Under the pieces are notes generated by a model. The model saw only the letters and a list, made by a program, of their open reading frames with translations, was not told the DNA's origin and did no database searches. This document shows, one piece after another, positions 1-10,600 of a stretch of DNA of 64,000 nucleotides (positions are counted from its first letter, which is position 1; the number at the start of each line of letters is the position of its first letter). The position numbers and the translations under genes were made by a program. Location: contig JBMONI010000017.1 of the NCBI GenBank assembly GCA_049324575.1, positions 15,753 to 79,752 of the forward strand. Reading direction: 5' to 3'. This DNA comes from JBMONI01 sp049324575 (GTDB lineage: Bacteria; Omnitrophota; Omnitrophia; Omnitrophales; Aquincolibacteriaceae).

Positions 1-76
1 TTTGATAAAGGTGCTTTTTGTATGTTGTTTTAGCACAATTTTCGAGCTTTCATGCCGCCTTCCCATATCATTTCTT

Positions 77-104
77 CATCCCACCTCCGGGATGGGATGA
101 GGTG
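77..104. repeat. CCTCCGG-centred palindrome, copy 1
   Basis: CATCCCA at 77-83 and TGGGATG at 92-98 are inverted arms around CCTCCGGGA. A second, overlapping pair is CACCTC (82-87) with GAGGTG (99-104). The left part matches the palindrome at 3788-3822 inside the giant ORF almost base for base (TTCATCMCACCTCCGGG). It sits just upstream of the ychF promoter and may be a REP-type repeat. Confidence 0.55.
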
Positions 105-116
105 AATGAGGGGTTG

Positions 117-145
117 TTGTGCCGATCGGGCTTTTTTGCTATAGT
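117..145 (+). promoter_or_regulatory. ychF promoter
   Basis: TTGTGC (117-122), a 17-base spacer and an extended -10 TGCTATAGT whose hexamer is 140-145. Transcription would start about five bases before the ychF ATG at 157, leaving no room for a ribosome binding site, so the message is probably near-leaderless. Confidence 0.5.
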
Positions 146-156
146 GCCGTCCCATC

Positions 157-1251
157 ATGCCTATTCGCTGCGGGATCGTAGGACTTCCGAACGTCGGGAA
201 ATCGACCATTTTCAACGCGCTTTCCAACGCGAAAGCCGCGGCTTCGAACTATCCCTTCTGCACCATCGACCCCAACGTTGGGATCGTGCCCGTCCCCGAC
301 AGCCGCCTGGACCGCCTTTCGGCCCTTTACAAGCCCCAGAAGACCACGCCGACCGCCGTCGAATTTTACGATATCGCCGGGCTCGTCGCGGGAGCGTCCA
401 AAGGCGAAGGGCTCGGCAATCAGTTCCTCGGCCATATCAAGGAAGTCGAGGCGATCCTCCATGTGGTCCGCTGCTTCGAGGATCCGAACATCATCCACGT
501 TTCCGGCGCGGTCGACCCTTTGCGCGATATCGAAGTGATCGATACCGAGCTTTGCCTCAAAGATCTCGAGACCATGGCGGGACGCTTCGACAAAACCTAT
601 AAACTCGCTCATTCCGGTGACAAGGACGCCCGCGACATCATGCCGCTTTATGAGAAAATCAAAGCGTCCTTGGAGGCTGGAACGCCGCTTCGCAAATTGG
701 GCTTAAGCGACGATGAAAAAAAGAAAGTCCGTGATCTGGCATTCCTTACCGTGAAACCCGTTCTTTACTGCGCCAATGTGAGAGAGGACGAACTTCCCGA
801 AGGCGGCGCGAAGGTGGCGCTTGTGCGCGAGTGGGCAAAAAAAGAAGGCGCGGAAATGGTCGTGATCTCCGGGAAGGTCGAATCCGAGATCGCGGAACTT
901 TCGCCGGAAGAGCAAAAATCTTTTCTCGAAGCGGTCGGGCTCAAAGAGCCTGGGCTTCATGCGCTGATCCGCGCGACGTACCGGCTCTTGAACCTGATCA
1001 CCTACTTCACGGCGGGGGAGAAGGAAGTCCGCGCGTGGACGGTCCGTGGCGGCGCAAAAGCGCCGGAAGCCGCGGGGGTCATCCACTCCGATTTTGAACG
1101 CGGCTTTATCCGCGCCGAAGTGATGACCTGCGAAGATCTTTTGGGGCTCGGCAGCGCGCTTGCCGTGAAGGAAAAGGGGCTGCTCCGGATCGAAGGCAAA
1201 GATTATCTCGTCAAAGACGGCGATGTGATGCTTTTCCGGTTCAATGTGTAA
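157..1251 (+). CDS. ychF: redox-regulated ATPase YchF (Obg-family P-loop NTPase)
   Basis: The 364-residue protein is full length for YchF/OLA1. It opens with the Walker A loop GLPNVGKST near residue 10 and continues with the family signature YPFCTIDPNVG; the G3 region DIAGLVAGASKGEGLGN follows near residue 70. The C-terminal TGS domain contains RAWTVRGG and ends KDGDVMLFRFNV, which is typical. The family binds ATP rather than GTP and associates with ribosomes and stress responses. The ATG at 157 puts the P-loop at the usual distance from the N terminus. No Shine-Dalgarno sequence lies upstream, in line with a near-leaderless message. The gene stands alone, followed by a repeat-derived intergenic region. 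Confidence 0.95.
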   Translation: MPIRCGIVGLPNVGKSTIFNALSNAKAAASNYPFCTIDPNVGIVPVPDSRLDRLSALYKPQKTTPTAVEFYDIAGLVAGASKGEGLGNQFLGHIKEVEAILHVVRCFEDPNIIHVSGAVDPLRDIEVIDTELCLKDLETMAGRFDKTYKLAHSGDKDARDIMPLYEKIKASLEAGTPLRKLGLSDDEKKKVRDLAFLTVKPVLYCANVREDELPEGGAKVALVREWAKKEGAEMVVISGKVESEIAELSPEEQKSFLEAVGLKEPGLHALIRATYRLLNLITYFTAGEKEVRAWTVRGGAKAPEAAGVIHSDFERGFIRAEVMTCEDLLGLGSALAVKEKGLLRIEGKDYLVKDGDVMLFRFNV

Positions 1252-1253
1252 AG

Positions 1254-1512
1254 GATAAAAAGAAGTTAGAAGTGAGAATGAAGAAGTTAGAAGTAAGAGG
1301 AAATGAAAGCTTGGCTCGAATTCGCCTATCGATGTTCCCATTTCATCAAGAAACTTACGAATCTTTTATGGCCCGGCATTCGGAGGTCGGGGCTATGTCA
1401 TTTTTTTTACAAAGAACTGGCGATAGTTTTTAATTCTTTACAACCTTTCCTTGCCTTTTCCTTTCTCTGCTTCTTGCCTCTGGCCTCTTACTCCTACCCT
1501 CTTTTTCCCTCC
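1254..1512. repeat. decayed IVP-type element with GA-rich and CT-rich arms
   Basis: Directly after the ychF stop there is a purine-rich arm (about 1254-1305) built of GAAGTTAGAAGTRAG-like units. A pyrimidine-rich arm (about 1440-1510) of TTGCCTYTTYCTTTCT-like units lies before the promoter of the giant gene. The arms are imperfectly complementary, and the space between holds a remnant of a four-helix-bundle gene. The layout matches the intact element at 27092-27655. Confidence 0.6.
1303..1452 (+). pseudogene. remnant of four-helix-bundle (S23/IVP) protein gene
   Basis: The frame starting at 1303 reads KAWLEFAYRC near its beginning. The intact gene at 27156-27542 has TWLEFALAC at the corresponding place in its C-terminal half, and both open on TGG and share GAATTCGC. 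Only about 50 codons remain before the frame runs into the CT-rich arm. The downstream sequence GCGATAGTTTTT resembles GCAGATAGTTTTT at the 3' end of the intact gene. The first half of the gene is missing. I read this as a deletion derivative, not a functional small protein. Confidence 0.5.
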
Positions 1513-1583
1513 CAGCGAATTCTATGAATCTATAGCAATCCCGGTCATTTTTGCACATTTATAAATATATATAAAAAGCACTT

Positions 1584-1612
1584 TTGAAATTTCGTAACTC
1601 ATCGGCTACAAT
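1584..1612 (+). promoter_or_regulatory. promoter of the giant gene
   Basis: TTGAAA (1584-1589), a 17-base spacer and TACAAT (1607-1612) form a good sigma-70-type promoter in an AT-rich stretch after the CT-rich repeat arm. The start would be near 1619, about 20 bases before the ATG at 1640. No clear Shine-Dalgarno sequence is visible in that short leader. Confidence 0.6.
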
Positions 1613-1639
1613 TGGGTTGCATTATTTTTTCCCACGATC

Positions 1640-4600
1640 ATGGACTATGCGGACATGATGAATATCAGAAAAAATAGACTCTCCAGGACTCTCATCGCTT
1701 GCCTGGCTATCGCCAGTTTCCTTACGACCAGTGTCTTTACGCCATCTTCCTATGCTTCAACCACCTTTACGCCGGAAGGGGTCAAGACTGCGGATCCGCA
1801 TAGTCCCGTGGTCAGCTCGCTCTCTTCGAACGATCTGGCCCGTCTTACCCTTCCGGCTTCCTTCGGTTCGATCGAAAAGATCCACCAGGCCGGGGAGAAG
1901 TCTCCGGTGGTGATCCTTCTGCGCGATGCGCACGCCGTGCCGGACGCGCAGAGAACGATCGAAGCGATCCTGCTCCATCTCGAAAAAACATACGGCATCT
2001 GCCGGGTCGGTCTGGAAGGGTTCCGCGGCCAGATCGATGCGAGATTTTTCCGCGCGTTCCCCGAGCCGTCGCTACTGCGCAGTGCGCTCGACGGTTTTTT
2101 GAACGCCGGAGAACTTTCCGGGGCATTTTCCGCCGCGGTCTTTTCCGGAGATCCCACCGTTTTTTCCGGGGTCGAAAACGAAACGCTCTACCAAAAAGCG
2201 GCGGAATATTTTCTCCGTAATACGGCGGTCCAAGTGCCACGGATGGAACGATTTCGAGTCGCCGAAGAAAAGTTGGAAACACTACGACAGGCGATTTACT
2301 CGAAAACGCTTTTGGAATTTGAAAAAAACACGGCGCCTTATTTTGTTCGTTCAGAAGGATTGGCCGGAACGCTGGAATATTTGGCCGAAAAACACGACGC
2401 ACAGGAGATCTCGGCGGTCTTCCCGCATTTAAAAACGGCTTTGGCGGAATTAAGGACGGAAAAGAAAAAGGGTCCGAACCCTGGCGAGGGAGTCCTCAAG
2501 CGTGAGATCGCCAAAGCACTGGAGCGCGCGCGTGAGCGGCTTGCCGATAAGCAGGCGCTCGCCGAACTGAACGCCAAGGCGCAAGATTATGCGACGGAAC
2601 GGATCGGCGAAATGGAATTCGCCGGCGATCTCGAAGAGGTCCTTCGGGCGAAAGGGATCACGGAAGTTTTCTCCCAGGCTTCCCTGGTGCGCATGGAAGA
2701 GCGCCGGAAGATGACCTCGATGCGAAGCGCGGAATTCTTCGATGAGCTCGAACGTTTCATGCGGACCGTTCGGGATGCAATGATCCAAAATGAGCAAGAA
2801 CGGGTTCTCGCGGGCCTGACCGACCAGATGCGGCTTTTGAAGAAGGCGGCGGCGATGGAGCTTTCGAGGGAAGAATGGCAATTGTTTCTAAACGGATTTC
2901 CGGCCCCTCGCGCGGGGATCCGCGACGATCTTGACGAGATGGCCCGCGAAGTGGCCGGGATCGCATCGGCATTGAAAATGGACGGAGACATCGGAGGGTT
3001 CTACCAGATCGCGTTCGACCGCGAGCGCGCCATGGTCGAGAATCTCGTTTCGGAAATGACGAGCGGCCGCGAACGCTCGGCCGTCATGGTGGCCGGGGGA
3101 TTTCACACCGAAGGGCTCGCGGCCCTTTTCAAGGCGCGCGGATTTTCCTATGCGGTGATCACGCCTGCGATCAGGGAGCTAGCGGCCGAGGATCGTTACC
3201 GGCATCTGATGCAGGGCGAGGTTTCCTGGCGCGATCATTTCGAAGTGCGGGACGGGAAGATCGATCTCGGGGCCGCCTTTGCGCGCGCGGCGAGAGACCG
3301 GCTGATCAATAAAAATGAGAATGGAGAACTGAGAATTAAGAATGAAGAATTAAGAATTAAAGAGTTCCCGGTTCCTGACGCCCGTCTTTTGAAAGAATGG
3401 CGCGACAATCTGGTCCGCGCGCTTCATGGGGAAGGGGCGGTCACGCGGGCATTTCACTACACGCGTTTTCTGGACGAGATCGATCGGGGATTCTCGGACG
3501 CTGAAAAAGAAGTCCTGCGCAGGGCCTGGATCCAGAAGGTCGAAAAATTCGTCGATGGGCTTCAGGCGCTCAAAACGAGCGGAAAATTGACCGCCGACAA
3601 CATTCTCCGTCTTGCCAACTCACCGACCGCTGTTCCACGAGTTATGATCCCCGTTGGCGTTGTGCCGGCCGCCATGTTCGAAGTTCCCAAAGTTGAAATG
3701 GCTGAAATGCTACCGACGCGGGTTCCGATTCCGCAGGAAGCTGTTCCCGGTCCCCGCACCGAGATTCGCGAAACCGAAAAAGCACCTTCATCACACCTCC
3801 GGGGTGATAGGAAGGGTGATGTGAACCCGAAGGCACCCGGTATCACCCCCGGGGTGATAGAAGGGTTCGCGGGGTCGGGCGTTGTGTCTGTGGGCGCCGG
3901 ATGGGTCCGTGCGGCGAGCCGCGTCCGCTCCGAAGTAAGGTATACGACGATCTCGGGGGTGGCTGAGGGGCAAGTCCTTTATTATTGGTTCGATGCGCGA
4001 CGGCGTTATGTGCTGGAGGAGCGGCCGAAGGGATTCGAGGAAGCCGGCATGGAGCCCGTTGGCGAGCAGTCGGAAGAATGGACCCGGATCCTCAGCCGGG
4101 CGTTCAGCAATGCCTACCAGGCGCTCGAGGAAAGTGAAAAACAGCAACTTTTCGACATTCAAAAGGCGAACAGGATCTTTTCCCGCGCAAAAGAGAAACG
4201 CGGCGAAGATCCCTGGATCGAAAAACCGCTTCCGATCAGGATCCGCTCCGGGGAGGATGTCCGTTATCACGCGGAAGTGACTCACGAAGAGATCATTCTG
4301 AACGCGGATCTTTTGAGAAAACCCGAAGGGATCCCGGCTGAACAATGGCCGCAGATCGCCCAACGGCTGCTGGAACTCGTCCTCCTCCATGGCCTGCGGC
4401 GCAGTTTGCGCCGTTACGCGCCGGAACATCAGGAACATGATATTTCGATCTTTCAGGGGACCCTTGCGCATTTCGCGAGGTCGACGGCGATTCGCCGGGC
4501 CTGGAAAACCTGGGTGCGGACCTTGAACGAGCGGCAAAAGGGCAGGACATTTTTCGGGCGGCCCTGGACGGCGTCGCTGGCCCAGGCCGAAGCCCTTGTC

Positions 4601-7600
4601 GGGATCTCCAACAGCTGGCGGGATAAGATCTCCTCCAAGCAGGCGCGCGCTCTTTATGATTCGCTGACCAGGATCTCGACGAAAGTCCAACCTGCCGGGG
4701 ACCGGCTTCGGGCGGTCTTTGCAAAGGTTTTCCGGGGACGCGTCGATATCGCGGTCCCGAACCGTTTCTATGTCGAAACCTACACCAACGAATACGGCGG
4801 CACTTTCCAACACGTCTATCTTGTTTACGAGCTGGGGGAGGGAGAGGACAAAGTCCATAAGATCATCCGCCTTGCTCCCGACCATACGCAGGACGCTTTG
4901 GCTTCTCCGGACGCTTCGGCCGAGGTCGTCTTGCATCCGCTTCGCATCGATATCCTTTATGATGCGGGCGCTTACGCGTCCGAGATCCTTCGCGAACGGG
5001 AGTTCCTCGAAAAAAATCCGGAATTTCTTCCCACAATGAACCTCTTGAACGCCCATTCCGCAAAGCTCAGGGACCGGGCGCTGAAAAAATTTCTTTTGTG
5101 GGCCAAGGGCAAGGGGAAAGCAAGCCCTGAATTGACCGCAAAGGCCAGGGATATCATTTTTTCGTTGGCAAAAACCCACCCGGATTTCTGGCACAGGATC
5201 CGGTTGAACCGCATCGCGTTCGATCTTGTCACGGACCGGCCCGCGGATTTTCCTCAGACGAATTTCAATTACTCCGCGTTTTACGGCACCCCGTACCGGC
5301 TCCAGGCGCGCGCGAAGCTTCCCGATAGCCGAGGCCCTCCGGCCCGCTTCCGCGTTCTTTATAGCGTCAACGGCGAAGCGGTTCAAACGGACGAACAGGT
5401 CGCCGTCAAGCCGGTTGGGGACGGCACGGCCGAACTCCAGTGGCAGGTCCCGATGGTCCAAGGCTGGGTCCATTATGCGGTCCAGATTCAGGTCAAAGGG
5501 AAGTGGCAATTCATTCGCCCGAGAGCCCATCGTGACGATCCTCTCGGAAGGGTCAACGGCATCATCAAATTCCAGCAGGATGTGCGCGGTCTTCGCATGG
5601 CGAGTCTGCGCCCGGAGGTTTTCAACCTCCGCTTCGAGGACGGCGTTCCCGTGGTCGACGATTTCGGGAACCTTCAGGTCGGGACCTTGGACGACCTTGT
5701 TCCTCAGCTGCAAAGTTTAAAAGATCAGGGTTTCGGGGATATCTATCTCCAGGTGCTCGAGACCGGCGCTCCGGGCGAGGCCGGTCCGGACGCTTCCCCG
5801 TTCTCTCCGCTCAGTCAAATGCGCGTCAGCGAACGCGCGGGCGGATTGCCTGCGCTGATGCGTCTTAAAAGAGAGGCGGACCGGGTCGGGATCGAGCTGA
5901 CGCTCGATATGATCCCGCACACCTCGATCTCCAATCGCGAATCGCCCGCGCGGACGGTCGCGTGGACCCAGACCGGGGGCCGGCTAAGACGCAAAGCGGC
6001 TTCCGACGGCGGTCTTTCGCAGGACTGGCTGGACGGCGCGGCCCGCAACTGGGCCGATCCGCAGAATGTTCGCGATTATATTTCCGATCTCAAGTTCTTC
6101 GCATCGCAGGGTTTTAATTTCCGCGTCGACGTCGGACACGTTTTCGATACGAACATCATGCCGAACCGCTCGACCTACGGCTTCGGGCGGGTGCGCGGCG
6201 AAGTGGTGAGCATGAACTCCAGCGAGGTCTTCGATCTTCGAGGCACTCCCGAAACGGAAGTGAACACGGTCCTTGGCTGGATCGTTTTCGAGCTCAAAAA
6301 AGCGGGCTGGCAGAACGGAAAATGGGTGAAGTTCTACGGTGAGAACTGGCACGCGAAGGAAGGCCGCCAGATCATGGCCGGGGTGGATTTCCCGTACGAT
6401 CCCTTGATCAAGAACCATTGGGATGTGGTCCGCCAGGGCCAGAGCGCCTGGGGTGTGATCGGAGGGACGATGGAATGGCTTCGCGAAAAGATTACAAACA
6501 AGTTCGGCGGCGGGACCCTGACCGTGATCAACAGTCACGATTACGAAGTTCCCGCGGTGGATGCTTTCAAAAGCAGTGTTTTCGCGGCGACGACCTCTCT
6601 GATTTTCGGTTCCGGCGGAGTTTCATTCTCGCACCTCTACCACAGCTATGCCGACGAACACGGTCGCATCGATTTCAAACGTCTTTTTGCCGAGATGTGG
6701 CAGGTTTATGTCAACAATTACGGACCCCGCCGCGTTGTGAACGGGGTTTACTGGCAAGGCGCCGATTGGGAAGCCAGGTTCCGCGTGATGGAAGAAGCGT
6801 TCCGCGACAATCGGTTCCTTGCGGGTCTCGAAGATCATTACAAGCGTCTTTACCGGTTGGTTCAGAAATACCGCTATAACGTTCGGGAAGTCAATGTCGG
6901 CCATGACCGCGTTGCCGCGGTATGCCGGCAAAACGCGCAGGGCGAATACGCCATTATGCTCTCCCACCTGGGTTCCCCTTACGCGGCGGACATCAATTTC
7001 ATGCCGGAGGATTACTTTGGCAAACTCGAGGACGATGCGGTCTATGCGTTCGAAGAGATCTTCGATAACGAACATCCCGAGGATTCCGAAGAGAATCCCG
7101 GGGACCGCATGCTTTTGACCGGCCTCGAGATCAAGAATCTCGGGATCGGGCCGCGGTTTCCGCTCCAGATCCTTACCAACAGGATCTATCGTCTGCGGAA
7201 AGTCTCTCCGGGGGCCTTCCATGTGGATTCTCCCGAATACATGGCCCAGCTCAGGGATTCGCTTGCGCGTTACCGCCGGTACGGTCCTCAGCACCGCGTT
7301 GAATACAGCTTTATCGCGCAGGAGATCCGTCGCGCTTTACAGAGCGGCGAGCAGGCTTATTCGAGCTTTAAATTCCTTTTCGGAAAACTTTCCGCGATCG
7401 TGCAGGAAAACAGCGAGTTCATGGTCGGAGACTTGAGCAGCATTATCGGTGAGATCATGGAATTTTATCCTGATCTTGCCCCTTCGATCGAGCAGCATTT
7501 GGTGGGAGTGGCGGTCCAGGACCTTGATGTCGACGCCAGGACCTCGGAGAACGCGAACAAAGTTCTCGAGAGCGCTCCGGTCGGGGATTATGCGCTTACA

Positions 7601-10600
7601 AGCGTCGAATCCCTCGTGAGTTCGGGCTCAGGCGGTCTTGCCAAGAAAGTCTGGGAGCAGGCTGTTGCGCTCGCCGAACGAGGTCTCAATGTGAACCTTG
7701 TCGTTCCCATGTTCGCGAACGATAAAGCGGCGATCTTCCAGAAATTCAGTCCCCGGGATACCGGCCGGGTCGTGACCATTCCTTTTTACAACGGCCGCGA
7801 TCCTCAAGACCCCAGGCGCGAGTATCTCGAACATGCGGTCTTGAAGATCTATGAGGCCCGCATCAAAGGGGTCCGGGTCTTTTATCTCGAGAACGAACCT
7901 TATTTTTCAAGGCTCAAAGGCGGTGGGGGGAGCGCCTACAACGGCGCGGACGCATTCCGGCTCCGATTTGCCCGCGCTTTATCCCTCGGGACTTTGCTTA
8001 CGCTGCGCGAGATGAACATCCATGCGGGGATCATTGAAACGAACGACTGGACCACGGCTTATGTGAAACCTTATTTAGAAGGACGGGAACGGCTTCACGG
8101 CGACGCTCGCGCGCTCTCCCAAGACCCTCATTTTTCGCGAACAAGGGTGCTGGCGATCATTCACAACGGGGGCGAATACTATCAGGGACGGATCACTGCG
8201 CCTTCCTGGGAAGCTAGGGACCTGATGATCAAGAGCGATCTTGGCATGGACAATGCTTTGGATCATGACGTTCTTTACGCTTCTGGCCAAACGCGGCATG
8301 CAAACGCGCGGACCTTTGTTTTCCCGGACCAGTCGAACGTGATCAATCCTTTCTATACCATGGCGGTTACCGCCGACCATCTCAAAGCGGTCAGCGTCGG
8401 GTATCGCGACCGCAGTGCCGATATGGGCTCCGAATGGGAGTTCGGGAAATTAACCCCGGTGCTTCAATGGAAAAGGGAGCAGGGCGTCTATTCCGGCACG
8501 TTGAACGGGCTTGAACTCGTGGATCAGCAGGAAAATTTTCTGCGGGGAGCGCTTTTTGATCCCGAGATCCGCGTCCAGATGGCCCGGATCGCCGAAACGC
8601 CTTCCGAAGAGCCGGCTTACCGGGATCTCCTGAGGCGCATGCTGCAAGGCACCGAAGAGTTTATGCCGGCCGTGCGGCAATATTTTGCCGACCGGCATCC
8701 AGAAGAAGGGGGAAGCGTCGAGCAAGCCCTGAAGACGTTGCTTGCCCCGCATGCAAAAAAGATCCAGCCTTTCATCCGCAGTTTCCTCGAACGCGGTCAC
8801 GGCGAGGAAAAAAGGCTCCTGGCCCGATTTGTCTTTGAGATCGCAAAACCCGCGGCGAAAAAGAGACTTCAGCGAAAGCTCAAGTTCGAAGAGAACCCCA
8901 GGGCTTTGGTCTATGCGATGCTCCACAGGATCGGAGAGCAAAAAGGACAGCATTTGCTGTTCGCCGAGATCTGGGACCGGAGCCAGCCGGACAAGCTTCG
9001 TCTGAACGCCGGCCAGTGGATGCGCTTTAACAAAGACGGGGATCCGGTCCGCGCCGGTCAGATCTTCCAGGCGGTCGGTCTCGAAACCGATCTGCGGACC
9101 GGAGAGATCCGGTTGACGAGGGATCAGCGGAGGCGGCTGCGCAATTACGCCCGGGACCGTCAGACCCTGCGGGCGGTCGAAGTTTTCATGATCCTCAATC
9201 CTGACGCCCAATTCATCGTGGCGGGCAGCGTAGATCCTTTCACGGATTTCGAATCGCAGTTTTACGATATCGAACACCGGTTCCGGAGACAGTTCTGTTT
9301 CATCCCCCGCTTTGTCAAGCCAGCACCGCGCGAGGAACTTTATGATCTGATCTATGAAGGAGCCGATATTTTCGGGATGCCTTCCGCTTCCGAGCCCGGC
9401 GGTCTCAGTAACCAGGAAGCGGCCGGCGTCGGGACCGTACGGCACTTGACCGATCGCGATGGCCTCAAAGACAAAGCGATTCGCCGCCCCACGTTCAACG
9501 AAACGTTCAAGGAGTTCAACCCGGTTGCGTGGTTCGTATCGCTCGCCAAGCTGAAAAACCTTTTTGTCCGCCAGCCCGTGACTTGGCGCCGCGCCCAGGA
9601 AGAGCTCATCGATCAGGATAACCGCTGGCTTCGTTTTGTCCGCGATGAATATATCCCGACCTATCTGGGGATGCTCGGCCGTAGGGCGATCAAAGACCTT
9701 AGGGCTCTGCACGTTTCCGCGGCGATCCACCGGGCGGAAAAGAACGGGGACCGGGACCCTGCGGATGAACTTGCAAAGGCCGGCTATACGTTCGAAGAGA
9801 GTTCACAGATCATGCTTGATGCGTTGAATTCTGAGAATGCCTTCCTGCGTAACGCGGTCGCGACCCGGCATCTCGCGGGCCTTGCGAGGGTCAGTCCTGC
9901 GGCGAGAGGGGCGATCCTTCGGAGACTCGAACAGGGACGACCGGCGGAAGCGGCGAACGGAAGTTATGAAACAGCGCTGAGGTCGCTCGGACGCGCGGAA
10001 GTGCGACAAGCCGAGCTTTCGGCCGAGGAAAGGGCGCGCTTTGTCCCGAAATTCAGATCGGCCGTGGAGTTTTTCGATCAGTATAAGGCTTGGAGGAGAG
10101 CGAACCCGGACAAGATCCTTCTGGCCGTGGCGCGGCACGTGCAATCCACTTCGAATCTTTTTGCGATCGTCCAGTCGAACCTTACTTTTTCGCCGCCGAC
10201 CTTGCTTGGATACCGCCAGGGCCGCGCCTTAACGCGTTTCTTCCAAACCCGGGGGATCCGTTTTGACAAAGTATTCTCGAGCGCCTTGGAGCGTGCTCAT
10301 TACACCGTTGGAGGCGTTGCGCGCAAGCAGAAGATCCCGCATGAGGTCAAAAGGCGTTTGAACGAACTCATGGGGCATCCTTTCGGAGGCGTTTCCCGCC
10401 CCGCGATCATGGCTTTGTATCAGCAGTTCGTGACCTTCATGAACCAGGATCCCGAGCGCTATGTGCTCCCTACCTTTTCCGGGCCGAAGGTTCTCGAAAA
10501 TCTGAGGAAATTGTTCCGGGAGATCGAAGAGGGAAACGACAAGAATATCCTGATTGGCACACATGGCCTTACGATCCGATGGATCCTTGAGATCCTGCTT

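Larger units (their letters stand above)
1640..3925 (+). other. giant protein segment 1 (residues 1-762): signal peptide and TIKI/ChaN-like domain
   Basis: After the signal peptide, residues 90-115 read VVILLRDAHAVPDAQRTIEA and then VGLEGF. Near 482-494 comes VMVAGGFHTEGLAALF. A histidine-containing N-terminal strand, an Exx pair and a late G-x-H strand are the layout of the TIKI/TraB/ChaN/EreA superfamily, whose members include metallopeptidases, haem binders and esterases. The assignment rests on motif order only. A lysine- and glutamate-rich helical stretch lies between the two motifs. Residues about 555-575 come from an AT-rich repeat, and about 715-740 are encoded by two palindromes. Confidence 0.4.

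Noticed and set aside
1303..1527. A 74-codon frame after ychF as a real small membrane protein
   Set aside because: Its first part matches the middle of the four-helix-bundle gene, and its hydrophobic end is the translation of the CT-rich repeat arm. A decayed element explains it better.
3791..5713. A 640-codon open frame on the - strand opposite the giant gene, and other long antisense frames (8450-9730, 21956-23284)
   Set aside because: They lie opposite well-supported domains of the giant protein. Their translations are rich in Arg, Asp, Pro and His, as expected from the complement of GC-rich coding sequence. They show no recognisable domain.
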